A DNA stretch of 64,000 nucleotides from Sinorhizobium glycinis. GTDB taxonomy: Bacteria > Pseudomonadota > Alphaproteobacteria > Rhizobiales > Rhizobiaceae. Numbering within the stretch: the first letter of the stretch is position 1; the number at the start of each line of letters is the position of its first letter. Position numbers and translations under genes: made by a program. The stretch spans positions 1-64,000 of the forward strand of contig NZ_LPUX01000065.1 in NCBI RefSeq assembly GCF_001651865.1. Reading direction: 5' to 3'. Positions 8,131 through 17,382 of the stretch are shown piece after piece. A model generated the notes under the pieces. That model ran no database searches, had not been told where the DNA came from, and saw nothing but the letters and a program-made list of their open reading frames with translations.

Positions 8131-8973
8131 ATGCCTAAGTCGAAAGTCGTCGTCGTATTCCCGATTTACAACGGGGCGAAGACTATGGAGAAGAGTCTGC
8201 AATGCATCGCGGATCAGGATTGGACGGACTTTCGAGCGATCATTCTGGAAAATCAGTCCACTGATGAGACGTTGGAGATCGCAAACCGTTTCTGCGCAAA
8301 GGACAGCCGCTTCTCGGTCGTGCGCAATGAACGCCATCTTGGAATGCTCGACAATATGGCGAAGGCTGCTCGCATCGGCGCCGAAGAGGGCGAGTTCTTC
8401 TGTCTCCGCGCCTGCGATGACGAATCGTCAGTCGACTTCCTTTCGAAGCTTGTCGCCGCCCTGGAAAATGACCCGACAAAGCTATTGGCCGCTTGCGCAA
8501 CGAGGCGGATTAGAGGGGACGTGACGCGGCTGCTCGCGCCAAACAAGAACGTGCTCAAGTTCCGGCAACTTTACGACCAAGGCAGCATACCGAGAAACCT
8601 GACGTTTCCAGCCGAATGGTTTTATGGCCTCTATAGATCGAGCGCGATCGAGATTCTGTTGCGCCGCTGGTACGACCTGGGAACCCCCTGGTGCTTCGCG
8701 TCCTATGTCGTTGCTGAATTCGTCGTGCGTGATCTGGTGGCCTATGTCGAAGGGCCAACCTACGACTTCTATGAAGGATCTGGATCGGAGCAGAAATACG
8801 GTGCGACCAAGTTTCGTGAAAAGCTACGCCAACGAATGATCTACACTCTGGGCTGCTACCGTTTGAAGGAAAGCCTGCCAAGAACGACCCTCCCCGTACG
8901 AATTCGGCTGTTCGTGATGTTCTGGAATGACGCTCGTCGTAAAACCAGATACAAACTCCTCTGGATTTTTTGA
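8131..8973 (+). CDS. Family 2 glycosyltransferase
   Basis: A 280-residue GT-A fold enzyme. The N-terminal VVVVFPIYNGAKTMEKSL strand, the 'ILENQSTDETLEIA' nucleotide-binding segment and the RACDDES (DxD-like) motif near residue 95 are all GT2 features. No membrane helices are seen, so it should act on the cytoplasmic face. The start at 8131 follows a gagga site; the open frame extends upstream to 8053 but that part looks like leader. It lies 17 bp ahead of the epimerase gene, forming an operon. Confidence 0.85.
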   Translation: MPKSKVVVVFPIYNGAKTMEKSLQCIADQDWTDFRAIILENQSTDETLEIANRFCAKDSRFSVVRNERHLGMLDNMAKAARIGAEEGEFFCLRACDDESSVDFLSKLVAALENDPTKLLAACATRRIRGDVTRLLAPNKNVLKFRQLYDQGSIPRNLTFPAEWFYGLYRSSAIEILLRRWYDLGTPWCFASYVVAEFVVRDLVAYVEGPTYDFYEGSGSEQKYGATKFREKLRQRMIYTLGCYRLKESLPRTTLPVRIRLFVMFWNDARRKTRYKLLWIF

Positions 8974-8990
8974 CAGTAAGGTAGAACTGC

Positions 8991-9818
8991 GTGCGTAAGA
9001 TTTTTGTCACCGGCGCGACAGGGTTTGTTGGAAGGCACGTCGTCAACAATCTTATTGAGCGCCGGGAGGATGTTTCTGTCCTGGTTCGCGACGGAAAAGA
9101 AGGCATCTTCACAGGCGTCCTTCCTAAAGACCGCATCGTGTCGACCAAATCTGCCTTCGCAGAAGGGGACGATTGGTGGCGGGAAACCCTGCGCGACATC
9201 GACACCGTTATTCATCTGGCATGGTATGTCGAGGCCGGAAAATACCTCACGGCTCCGGAGAACATGGATTGCCTGATCGGTTCTTTGCGGATGGCAAAAT
9301 CCGCTGCTGACGTCGGCGTTCGCCGCTTCGTCGGGATCGGGACATGCATCGAGTATGATGTCAGCGTCGGAACGCTGACAACGGATACGCCTCTAAAACC
9401 GACCACGCCCTATTCCGCGGCAAAGGCAGCTATCTTCACCGCTCTCTCGGAGCTCCTGCCCGCGAGGGGCGCCGAGTTCGTCTGGTGCCGACTGTTTTAC
9501 CTATACGGAGAGGGCGAGAACGAGCGCCGTTTTGTGCCTTACCTCCGCAAATCAATGTCAGAAGGGAAGGTCGCCGATCTCACGAAGGGAACGCAGGTTC
9601 GCGACTATCTCGATGTCAAGGACGCGGCACAGCAAATCGTGGACGCCGCCCTCGGAACGAAGCTGGGCCCTGTCAACATCTGCTCCGGGCAGCCGGTGAC
9701 TGTCCGCGAGCTCGCCGAACGGATTGCCGACGAATATGCGAGCCGGCACCTCCTCAATTTCGGTGCCCGGCCGGAAAACTTAGTCGATCCCCCGTACATC
9801 ATCGGCGTCAAGGGCTGA
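8991..9818 (+). CDS. NAD(P)-dependent sugar epimerase/dehydratase
   Basis: A 275-residue extended short-chain dehydrogenase. The Rossmann motif TGATGFVGRH is at residues 7-16 and the catalytic YSAAK at about 142-146, with an upstream GTCIEY segment holding the Ser/Thr position as Thr. It starts at GTG 8991 after an aaggtag site. It is somewhat shorter than typical 300-320-residue members at the C terminus, but the end looks natural. Together with the preceding glycosyltransferase it probably makes and transfers a modified sugar. Confidence 0.85.
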   Translation: MRKIFVTGATGFVGRHVVNNLIERREDVSVLVRDGKEGIFTGVLPKDRIVSTKSAFAEGDDWWRETLRDIDTVIHLAWYVEAGKYLTAPENMDCLIGSLRMAKSAADVGVRRFVGIGTCIEYDVSVGTLTTDTPLKPTTPYSAAKAAIFTALSELLPARGAEFVWCRLFYLYGEGENERRFVPYLRKSMSEGKVADLTKGTQVRDYLDVKDAAQQIVDAALGTKLGPVNICSGQPVTVRELAERIADEYASRHLLNFGARPENLVDPPYIIGVKG

Positions 9819-10198
9819 TCCGAGCGGCGATTCCCGAGCACTACCGATCTGCCTGTGGGAACCGTTCTGGTTTCCCAGGTACAGCTGTTGCGAGTGCCAG
9901 CAACATTCGATATGAGCGAGAAAAGCTCATATTCGAGACAATATGAATAACGAAATCGATGGTCGTTGTGGTTTCCCCTGTTTACGACGGTTTCGCCGCG
10001 GACTTCTCGTCACATCAACGTGACAGGAGAAAAAAGGTTTCAGTGGAAAAACTACGCAAGAGTAAAAGCATAGTATTATAGGACGCCGCACGTTAAGAGA
10101 AATCCCCCATTCTGTCCCTCTAAGAATAGTAAAACCTCATCGAGTCGCGTTTGAGCAGCGCGCGGTGAGAGGCGCGGTACAACCTGTCGGGTTTTTAG
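9819..10198. other. Intergenic stretch with an inverted repeat
   Basis: No gene seen. An inverted repeat atatgagc-N7-gctcatat lies at 9910-9932, with AT-rich flanks, and could be a transcription-factor site or a hairpin after the epimerase gene. The AT-rich interval continues to the glycosyltransferase start at 10199. Confidence 0.45.
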
Positions 10199-11245
10199 AT
10201 GAAGTATCCTTTTGGCCGTGGAGACTCGTTTCCTGAGCGCAGCATCATTAATCATCTTCGAACCCTTTATGACAGCTGGCGGGTGACCGCCAGGGAGCGC
10301 AGGAATATTGAGAAGGTGACCATTACCCCGACAAAGGAGATGCGTCCTCTGGAAGCGGCGGATCTCCCGCTCATATTCGTTACACACAACGAAATGGCTC
10401 TCATTCCCGCATTCCTAAGCCACTACCGAAGGCTTGGCGTCACCCGCTTTATCTGCCTTGACGACCTTTCCACTGATGGCTCTCGCGAGTATTTGCTGGA
10501 CCAGCCGGACGTCGACGTATGGACCTCTCCGATTCGATTTGAAGCCGCACGAAGAGGGCGCCGGTGGCGCGAAGCATTGTTCGAGTGCTACGGCTATAAT
10601 CGCTGGTACCTGAACGTCGACTCGGACGAATTCCTTGTCTACGACCAATGCCTTCGCGAGCCGCTCAAAGCTCTGATTGAAGTGCTTGAAGAGCACGGCA
10701 TCAAGAGACTCCCAGCACCTATGTTGGATTTCTATCCAGCTGGCGATGGGACGAGCGGAAACGGCAACATGCCCTGGCATGCCGTCGACCATATTGATTG
10801 CAGCGGTTATGAAATAGGCTTTCTGAAGCGGGGCATAAGCGTAAAGGGAGGGCCGAGAAAGCGGCTCTTCGGCGAGGACAATGAACTAATTAAATATCCG
10901 CTCATATACTGGGACAAATGGTGCCGCTTTGGGAGCAGCATCCATCGGCCCCTTCCCTATAACCGCAATTTTTCGCCGATATGGGGTGTGTTGCTGCACT
11001 TTAAATTCTTTACGAACTACCGCGAAAAGATCGCGGAAGCCGTTTCAAATAAGCAGCATTATAATGGCTCACAACACTACCAAGCATTGCAGAGAGAGCT
11101 CGACAATGCTGGCGCTATCCAATTCGTCGGCGAACCCTCAATCCGCTTTCTCAATCCGGAACAACTCATCGACCTTGGTTTCATGCCCACTATTGAATTT
11201 GATCCGGACGACGAGCGACTCGGACCGGTGCGGCATTGGGGCTAG
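10199..11245 (+). CDS. Glycosyltransferase (GT2-like / GT92-like), paralogue A
   Basis: A 348-residue soluble glycosyltransferase. After an N-terminal tail, residues about 55-150 hold the GT-A core: LIFVTHNEMALIPAFLSHYR, FICLDDLSTDGSREYL and the metal-binding DxD in NVDSDEFL near residue 142. It is strongly similar along its whole length to the gene at 24723-25802, with identical FKFF and YREKI blocks in the C-terminal third. The two copies lie at either side of the phage-like region and on opposite strands. Acceptor unknown; an exopolysaccharide or LPS role is inferred. Confidence 0.8.
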   Translation: MKYPFGRGDSFPERSIINHLRTLYDSWRVTARERRNIEKVTITPTKEMRPLEAADLPLIFVTHNEMALIPAFLSHYRRLGVTRFICLDDLSTDGSREYLLDQPDVDVWTSPIRFEAARRGRRWREALFECYGYNRWYLNVDSDEFLVYDQCLREPLKALIEVLEEHGIKRLPAPMLDFYPAGDGTSGNGNMPWHAVDHIDCSGYEIGFLKRGISVKGGPRKRLFGEDNELIKYPLIYWDKWCRFGSSIHRPLPYNRNFSPIWGVLLHFKFFTNYREKIAEAVSNKQHYNGSQHYQALQRELDNAGAIQFVGEPSIRFLNPEQLIDLGFMPTIEFDPDDERLGPVRHWG

Positions 11246-11379
11246 TCCAACGTATGGTTTGGACTTAGCGAATCGCTGCCGGATGCGAGGCCGGTTCGTC
11301 CGTTGATCAACGAATATTCAGCCGAAAATGGCAGCGGACTGTGTACCGGCCCGAGTAAACCAATGTCGGCGAACGCAGT

Positions 11380-11850
11380 TTATAAGCGAGCAGCCGCGCC
11401 CCACATCGCGTCGATCTGCTCGTCCGTGAGTCCGAGGGCAGCGCCAATGTTGGAGATCAGGGGATGTGTGCGACCAACCGTCACCGCGTATTCCCACTCT
11501 ATCTGTGCTCGATCCTTATCGGCGCCAGTGGGCATAGCGACGATCGCCGCCGAGACTTGGCTCGGCGAAATCCCACCTTCGAGCAAACCAAGCCGCAACT
11601 GCCGCGCAGTCAACGGTGGCATTGAGGCACGAAGCTGCTCGCTTGTCGGCGGGACGTAAGCCTCGATTGTTGCCTCCAGATTCTCCCGCAGCCACTTTCG
11701 GATGGATGGATTTAGACCATAGGGATCGTCAGGCCGGCTCACATAAACGGTGTCATAGCTAGCGCCAGTAATGTCCGTGATGCTGCACGACACCTCGTAG
11801 ACATCATTGTCCTGCGTCGCTCGGATGGAATGAACTCGGTTTAGCTGCAT
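11380..11850 (-). CDS. Phage tail-region hypothetical protein
   Basis: A 156-residue protein directly downstream of the chimeric tail-fibre gene, its ATG abutting that gene's stop (TAAATG). The N-terminal half is beta-rich; the C-terminal half contains a helical PPLTARQLRLGLL segment and a LGLTDEQIDAMW segment, both common in small proteins that follow tail fibres in rhizobial phages. A chaperone or fibre-assembly role is a guess from position. Confidence 0.6.
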   Translation of the reverse strand: MQLNRVHSIRATQDNDVYEVSCSITDITGASYDTVYVSRPDDPYGLNPSIRKWLRENLEATIEAYVPPTSEQLRASMPPLTARQLRLGLLEGGISPSQVSAAIVAMPTGADKDRAQIEWEYAVTVGRTHPLISNIGAALGLTDEQIDAMWGAAARL

Positions 11851-13596
11851 TTAGGCTACCCTTTGCACAATGTAACGATCAGTACCGCCCACCACACCAC
11901 AAGATCGCCACGTCCCGGACAAAGAAGTGCTGGCACCAGAGGTACCACTTACGACGTACTGCATAGTGTCAATGCCATATAAGCATGGCGCAACTGAAGC
12001 GCGTCTCGCTACCTCGGAGGCGGAATAACAACTAATCACGTGGCCTAACGGAAAACTCGTGGTGCTGCTGCTAGTCGCTGTCGAAACCTCCGCCGCGACG
12101 AACCCCAGCGCATGCGTATGGCTCGTTCCGCTAACAGAATTCGTGGTCGCGTTGGTGATGTCCGATGGCGTGCCGAGCGTCAGCGTACGGTTCGCCGAGA
12201 TCGCGCCGCCGCCGGTTAGGCCGCTGCCGGCGATCACCTGCACCGCGTTGCTTGCGGGCGTGTAGCCATAGAGCGCATTGACATCGGCAGCAGCGAGATT
12301 ACCGGAATGCCAGACCGTGTTGTGCGCCGCAGCGGAGCCATCGTAGAATTTCAGCGCGTCGGTGCTGTTCACATTCGACAGGTACAGATAGTCCCCGGTC
12401 AGGTCGTTAGCAACGCGAAGGCCTTCGCCATTCGCCGTGCCGTCGCGGTGCTGAATGTAGCCTTGGCGCGCCGTCGCTTTCCAGAATCCTACGTAGGGGT
12501 CGCCCGTCGCAGAGCCGATGAGTTTGACCGCCTCGCCATCAGTGGTCAGCGCAAGTTGTGTGACGTTGTTATAGACGCCGTCCAGTCGGGCGTCCGGCAA
12601 AGTGCCAGTCGTAAGGTTCGCGGCGTTATTGGCTCCAAGCGTCGCACGCGCCGTGGCGGCATCCGCATCGTCGAGCACGGACTGGGCAAAAGCTGAAACT
12701 CCGAGCGTCGTAAGTGCGGCGCCGGCCGTCGCGTCATCCAGCAGCGTCCGCGCAAACGGCGTCAAGGCCGTCGTCGCATAGCTCGAGATGATCCGCTGCC
12801 GCTCCTCGGCCGTATAGTGTTCGGCATCCTCGATCGTCATGGTGGTGACCTCGCGATCCGGCGACTTTTCCATGAGGTATCGCGCCACGACGGCGCTCAA
12901 GCCTTTGAGCGGCGTGAAGGTCACGGCGATCGAACCGCGCGTCGCATTTGTGCGCGTGATACCCTCGAAATAGACGTCTTCCGGCGGCTCCTCGTCGAAC
13001 CAGACATAGTCCGCTGTGTTCGCCTGCCATTTGCCGCGGCCCTGCTCATAGGCCTTGAAGAGCAGCGTCGAAGCGCCGCCCGTAGCGTGCCGCACCGTCA
13101 CGCTGTCGAGCGCGCCGGACGCGCCGGAGCGCCGGGTGGTGGCATGGATGGCAGCTTTCGGAATGAAGCCTGTCCCCCAGTCGTCCTCGGTAAGCGGCGG
13201 CCCGACAAGCAACCGCTGGACGCCGTCGCGCGTCAGCTCGTAGGACTCCGAGCCGGCGAGCATGACAATAGGTTTGTCGAAGCGTCTGCCCTGCCACCAG
13301 CCCGGGTAATGTCCTGTGAGGTGCATCGCCGCTTCGGCCGCACCGGCGAGCGTCTTGCCGAGCTGGTTGCCCGCCATGAACAGGCGCTCTCGATAGTTGG
13401 CGCCCGCCGCATGAAACTCCCGTTGCTTGGCGTAGGGCCGATAACGCGCCAGAATGTCGGTCCGTCGGCGACGGTCGAGCTCCGCCATGAGCATGGCCTG
13501 CTCTTTCAGCAGCGCCGAGATCTCAGGCGCAGTAGCCCCGGATGTGCTGGGTGGTGTCATCCGTGGCGAAGTCCCTGTTTTCTGGATGAAGCCCAC
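11851..13596 (-). pseudogene. In-frame fusion of terminase large subunit (N half) to phage tail fibre (C half)
   Basis: A 581-residue open frame made of two unrelated parts. Residues 1 to about 273 are a terminase large-subunit ATPase: Walker A GNQLGKT at 76-82, Walker B VWFDEE at about 198-203, and a TMTIEDAEHYTAEERQRI segment. The RNase H-like nuclease domain that should follow is missing. From about 275 onward the sequence is tail-fibre-like: repeated LLDDATAGAALTTLG / VLDDADAATARATLG units, then GSGLTGGGAISANRTLTLG and a HTH motif in the tip region. A deletion near 12775 therefore removed the whole morphogenesis block. The start may be 13596 (GTG) or 13560 (ATG). Confidence 0.8.
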
Positions 13597-13735
13597 GCTT
13601 CAAGCATTTCTCGCTGCGCGAGCAGCGGAAGGTGTCGGCTGATAGTGTCGCCGCTGGACTGCGATCGAATAAACTCAATAATAGTTCGGGTTATTGCGCC
13701 CGTTGTCCTCGGATGCCGGCCCAGGAGACACACTC

Positions 13736-14077
13736 ATGATCGAAGGCCATTGCCATTGCAGATCGGTTCGCATCACCGTACCGGTCCGCCCCGAAACGCT
13801 TGGCGATTGCAATTGCTCGCTCTGTAGCCGGCTCGGCGCGCTCTGGGGATATTACGACCCAAGCGAGGTGACGGTAAGCGACGAAGACAAGCGCCTCGTC
13901 GGCTACGTCCAGGGCGGTAAGACGCTTACCGCATTCCATTGCAGCATCTGCGGCTGCACCACCCACTGGTCGCCGATCGGTCGTGAGGCGGCGCGGATGG
14001 GCGTGAACCTGCGGATGTTCGACCGCTCAGTCTGGGAAGATATCCCGCACCGCCTCATCGATGGCGCGACTTGGTGA
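13736..14077 (+). CDS. GFA-family zinc protein, short form
   Basis: A 113-residue GFA-fold protein with ligands CHCRSV at the N terminus, CNCSLC about 25 residues later, and CSICG near residue 70. It is shorter than the gene at 974 and not closely similar outside the motifs. It was started at the ATG at 13736, just before the first zinc ligands, after a caggagacac site. It lies beside the phage terminase remnant but looks like a host gene. Substrate unknown. Confidence 0.85.
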   Translation: MIEGHCHCRSVRITVPVRPETLGDCNCSLCSRLGALWGYYDPSEVTVSDEDKRLVGYVQGGKTLTAFHCSICGCTTHWSPIGREAARMGVNLRMFDRSVWEDIPHRLIDGATW

Positions 14078-14112
14078 AAAGTGGCGGGCGCCCGATTGGA
14101 ACCCGCCGGGCG

Positions 14113-14268
14113 TCATATCCTGCCCATCAGCAACAGGATCAAGAGGATGACGACCACCACTCCGAGAAGCCCGGAAGGGCCATAGCCCCAGTTGGCCGAA
14201 TAGGGCCAGGCCGGAATGGCGCCGATCAGGAGCAGGATCAGAATAACAAGAAGGACAGTTCCAAGCAT
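14113..14268 (-). CDS. DUF3309 family small membrane protein
   Basis: A 51-residue protein with two hydrophobic segments separated by PAWPYSANWGYGPSG, the layout and central Trp/Tyr/Gly-rich linker of DUF3309 proteins. These are very widespread in Proteobacteria and of unknown function. ATG at 14268 is preceded by ggaggatcgcgat. It converges on the GFA gene with 35 bp between stops. Confidence 0.8.
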   Translation of the reverse strand: MLGTVLLVILILLLIGAIPAWPYSANWGYGPSGLLGVVVVILLILLLMGRI

Positions 14269-14589
14269 ATCGCGATCCTCCGCTGCATGATTGTCTGTTT
14301 TGACGACACGATCATGCAGCAATTCAAGTTACTGCAGCGATTTTCTCGCGTCTTGAAGGACGAGGAGCGCTGCAAACCGCATTCCACATCCTATCGAATG
14401 CCGAAAGGTCTCTGTTGGTTCCGTCTTGACGCAGGCGGAAACGCGCGGAGCGAGTGTCGGTGCTTCGGGAAGCGCCCGCTTGCGTGTGCCGAGGGGAACA
14501 GCTTGCAAGCTGCAAAGGCGTTTTTATCGGCTCGTTCTCAGCACTTGGAGAACATGCTAAAGTTCGGTTGGCAACAGAGGGAAGTTCAA
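14269..14589. other. Intergenic stretch with one dispersed repeat
   Basis: Divergent promoter region between the DUF3309 gene and the membrane protein at 14590. It holds repeat copy 2 (14313-14375) and no further gene. Confidence 0.5.
14313..14375 (+). repeat. Dispersed imperfect palindromic repeat, copy 2
   Basis: It starts catgcagcaattcaa, as copy 1 does, and continues with ctgcagcg, a cgcgtctt/aaggacg core and an agcgctgca arm. It is more diverged than copy 1 but aligned over the full length and in the same orientation. Confidence 0.55.
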
Positions 14590-14994
14590 ATGCCACGTAT
14601 TGCAAATCTCTATTTCAAAACCGCCATTATCTTTCTGATCCTGGGCATCGCCATCGGCCTGCATATGTCCATCGCCGGCGACCACAGCGCGACTGGCGCT
14701 CACGCGCATGCCAACCTGCTCGGCTGGGTAACCATGGCGATCTTCGGCGGCTACCACGCGCTCAATCCGCAAAAGGCGGCAAGGCGCCTGGCGATGGTCC
14801 AGTACGCCGTCTACACCTTCGGTGTGGCGGTCTTGATCCCCTCGCTCTACCTGATGCTCTCGGGCAACGCCGCCATGGAGCCGATTGTCGCCATTTCGTC
14901 GCTCATCGCCTTTGCGGGCGTTCTCTTGTTCGCTGTCATCATCTTCTCGAGCGGCGAGCCGGCTGTGACGACCGCAACATCGGCGGCGCGCTGA
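14590..14994 (+). CDS. Four-helix integral membrane protein
   Basis: A 134-residue protein with four hydrophobic helices (about 8-28, 42-58, 70-92, 102-122). His residues in HMSIAGDH, HAHANLLGW and YHALNP recall the HAHxxLxGW motif seen in haem-copper-oxidase-subunit-I-like small membrane proteins, so haem binding is possible. The ATG at 14590 follows gagggaag. It ends one base before the stop of the convergent gene. Function not established. Confidence 0.7.
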   Translation: MPRIANLYFKTAIIFLILGIAIGLHMSIAGDHSATGAHAHANLLGWVTMAIFGGYHALNPQKAARRLAMVQYAVYTFGVAVLIPSLYLMLSGNAAMEPIVAISSLIAFAGVLLFAVIIFSSGEPAVTTATSAAR

Positions 14995-15480
14995 TCAGGG
15001 CTTCCTTTCCAAGCAGGGGGAACCATCGCGCGCCGGTCGCCTCGACCGGCGCGCCCGGGTCTTTCCCACATTGAGCAGCGGGCGGATAGCTGAATCCAGC
15101 GTGCGTATCCGCTCGATCAGCTGATCGTCCGACAGCTCGTCCATACCGCCTGCGGCCGCGTTCAAGTCCTTGGGCAGCAGCGAGGCGACGAGCTTCAGGT
15201 AGGTCTCGGGCTTCTCCGCCCGAATGCGGGCGATCACGCCAACGCCATGCGCCGCGAAATCCGCCCGCACCGCGTCGAGGAACGTGCTCCCCAACTGGCC
15301 ACGCCACCTGGCTGGTCCCATCGGCGTGCCGGACCGTGCCGTTGTATCGTCCGGCAGCTCCGCTTGCGATGCGGCGTTTTCGTCCTCAAGCATCCCGCTC
15401 TCCGCTTGTCCTGCCCATCGATCCCCCTCATTGGAATATAGGGCGTCGGTTGTGCGTGTATTCGACAAACCCAGCGCCAC
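14995..15480 (-). CDS. Terminase small-subunit-like phage protein, altered C terminus
   Basis: A 161-residue protein. Residues about 55-135 (FLDAVRADFAAHG, KLVASLLPKDLNA, MDELSDDQLIERIRTLDSAI) resemble the protein found directly upstream of terminase large subunits in many rhizobial phages, so a small-terminase role is plausible. The last 25 residues are Arg-rich and read through a 12-bp hairpin that lies just after the convergent membrane-protein gene, suggesting the original 3' end was lost. The start is uncertain (15480 or 15393). Here it is separated from the terminase remnant by host-like genes. Confidence 0.55.
   Translation of the reverse strand: MALGLSNTRTTDALYSNEGDRWAGQAESGMLEDENAASQAELPDDTTARSGTPMGPARWRGQLGSTFLDAVRADFAAHGVGVIARIRAEKPETYLKLVASLLPKDLNAAAGGMDELSDDQLIERIRTLDSAIRPLLNVGKTRARRSRRPARDGSPCLERKP
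15028..15054 (+). terminator. Strong hairpin after membrane-protein gene
   Basis: A perfect 12-bp stem (gcgcgccggtcg/cgaccggcgcgc) with a three-base loop, 33 bp after the 14994 stop. A ccgggtcttt stretch follows, so it is a plausible but U-poor terminator for the rightward gene. It sits inside the 3' end of the opposite-strand phage gene. Confidence 0.55.
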
Positions 15481-15571
15481 CCCTAATTGCGCCAGAATCG
15501 CGACTCACATTGAATGCTGAAGGCCAGTATTACCCGTCTTCATCGAACCATTTCGCCGTCAGCAGGGAAAC

Positions 15572-16020
15572 ATGCGCCGCATTCTTGCCGCCTTCTTGAT
15601 CGCCGCCACAACCGCTTCCGCCGCTCCTGCCGGTCAATCCGGAAAACCACAATATTTCGTCAAGGCCTGGCTTCAAAAGGCCGACAAGACCATAAGAGCT
15701 TCGAGCACGCAACCGGTTGGTGCGATGGCAGCTACCTCTGTTTGCTTCCGATTGCGGAGCATATGATAGAACTGCGGGAGGTGTCGGGCGACAGCTATCT
15801 GCTTTCCTTCAAATCCGCTCCCGCCGAGCCTAAACCCTGCTGCATATTCCGTGACGGCTCCTTCCAGATATGGCTCAGAAGCGGTAGCCCTCGCGTCGCC
15901 GTGCTCTTCCACCCACCTTATGAGCGAGGCGAAGTTCGCGGCACCCAATTCGGCAGGCTTATAATTGTGGTCGAGGACCTGAACAAGCCGGATCCGGCAA
16001 CGCCGGCTTCACGCATGTAG
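15572..16020 (+). CDS. Small exported protein, split between two overlapping frames
   Basis: The first frame (15572-15766, 64 residues) opens with a clear signal peptide ([20 protein letters not shown]). The second (85 residues) starts at ATG 15763 and runs to 16020; it shares an ATGA with the first stop. The second frame is open further upstream, and its [17 protein letters not shown] reads like a continuation of the first product. Either this is a frameshifted exported gene (break near 15720-15760) or two coupled genes. I favour the frameshift. No family recognised. Confidence 0.45.
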
Positions 16021-17082
16021 CATAACCGCCGTCTGTGCTTACATGCGTCTTGGCCCCCCGGGCAGGGTTGCCCTCGCCCCCATACACTGGACAGCAGCGA
16101 CTACTCGCGCCAATTCCGAAGAGCGTCTAGCAGAGTAGTTCCTAGCATCTTCGAGAACCTCTGGGCGCCGATTTTGCGGTTCTCTGCATCGACCCACGGC
16201 TCAACAACCGTTGCCTTGCGTCTCCGCTCGTAATCCGCACTCCGACAATCCATCGCGGCCGGCGATGCTGCCGTTAGCTCACGTGCCCTCTTGGAAGAGC
16301 ATACATGACTCGCGTCGTGACGCTTCCGAACCCGCCCTGCGGATTTGGGTCGACGCGAAAGGCGCATCGCCGGCCGCATACGACGCCGCTGCGTCTTGAA
16401 GACGCGCAGGTCGCCGTAAGCTTGATCTGATAACAATTGAGAGGAGGCCTGGTGCGAGCCCCTCGCTAGAGGTCGGGGTGCCAGCATCAATCGCTGGGAA
16501 GGCACCAACGACCTGAGGACAAAATTCCTATCCTTGATTTATGGAATACTCCACCAGGCCCTCGCATGCAAGCTCCACTCGGCGGCCCGACGCTCGATTT
16601 GGGAATTAGCCACAGAATTCTGTGCGCAGCTGTGGACCTCACAATCGTGAATCCCGCCCTACTGGGATCCACGGCCGAGAATAGCAAAGTCGTCCGAGGA
16701 TCTTATTATACAAACGTATATTACAAACTACTTGCATAGCACATTCGGCTCTGTTTCAATCCTCAACGGGTTGATGCGCAAGGACTGGGCCTAGGTCTTT
16801 TGAAGAATGCCTCAAACCGTGTGACGCCATCAAAAACTCCGGCATCGCACCATTTGCGGATGTTTGACTGATGCTCGCTCAGGGCGAGCCGTACTATTAT
16901 TTGAGTGCCGGGTCAGCACCGATACACGTAAAAGCTGACAGGCCTATTTTTTAAATGCTGCAAAAATAAGCGGTGCGAGCCGCAGCTATTTTAGAACTTG
17001 AACATATTGCCCGCGTTCCGGCCATGCCGGGAACCAGTAAGCCCCTCGACGCATTGCCTTCGCGGGAGAAGGAGTTGTTCAC
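16021..17082. other. Long intergenic stretch, one repeat, AT-rich right part
   Basis: About 1.06 kb without a convincing gene. The ORF on the minus strand at 16101-16508 is Arg-rich with no recognisable feature. Repeat copy 3 lies at 16378-16434. From about 16690 to 16980 the sequence is AT-rich (for example ttattatacaaacgtatatt) and could hold promoters or a small RNA, but I cannot define one. Confidence 0.4.
16378..16434 (-). repeat. Dispersed imperfect palindromic repeat, copy 3
   Basis: Reverse-orientation relative of copies 1 and 2: a cgtcttgaagacg core flanked by cgacgccgctg and caggtcgccgtaag arms, then a diverged tail. Confidence 0.5.
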
Positions 17083-17277
17083 ATGCGCAACCATTGGATC
17101 TATGTCGCCGTCGGATTTGTCGCCGGCGCCGCATTGTTTCTCTCCACGGCCTGGCAGCGCATGCCGCCGGCCGAAGAAGTCACTCTGAAGCTCGAAAAGA
17201 CCAGCCGCCTGCAGGCCCCCCACATTCAGACCTCTTTCGTGATGGAGCGCTTCGGGCCGCCTCGGACGCTAGAATAA
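17083..17277 (+). CDS. Small single-pass membrane protein
   Basis: A 64-residue protein with one N-terminal membrane helix (about residues 6-22, YVAVGFVAGAALFLSTA) and a short polar tail. A good cgggagaaggag site lies ahead of ATG 17083. No family recognised. The next small gene begins about 100 bp downstream. Confidence 0.6.
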   Translation: MRNHWIYVAVGFVAGAALFLSTAWQRMPPAEEVTLKLEKTSRLQAPHIQTSFVMERFGPPRTLE

Positions 17278-17382
17278 CGACTCGACGGTTCGTTCGACCT
17301 CGCGCCCTTGCCTTTCGTCGGCGGATGCGCAAGGTACTCGCGCCGAGCCACGGGGCCGGCGCGAGAAGCGAGGGAGTCTGCC

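Noticed and set aside
12817..13827. Rightward ORF of about 336 codons over the terminase region
   Set aside because: Antisense to the terminase/tail-fibre frame, which has Walker motifs; composition typical of high-GC shadow frames.
16101..16508. Leftward ORF of 135 codons in the long gap
   Set aside because: Arg-rich, no recognised motif, crosses a repeat, no ribosome site.
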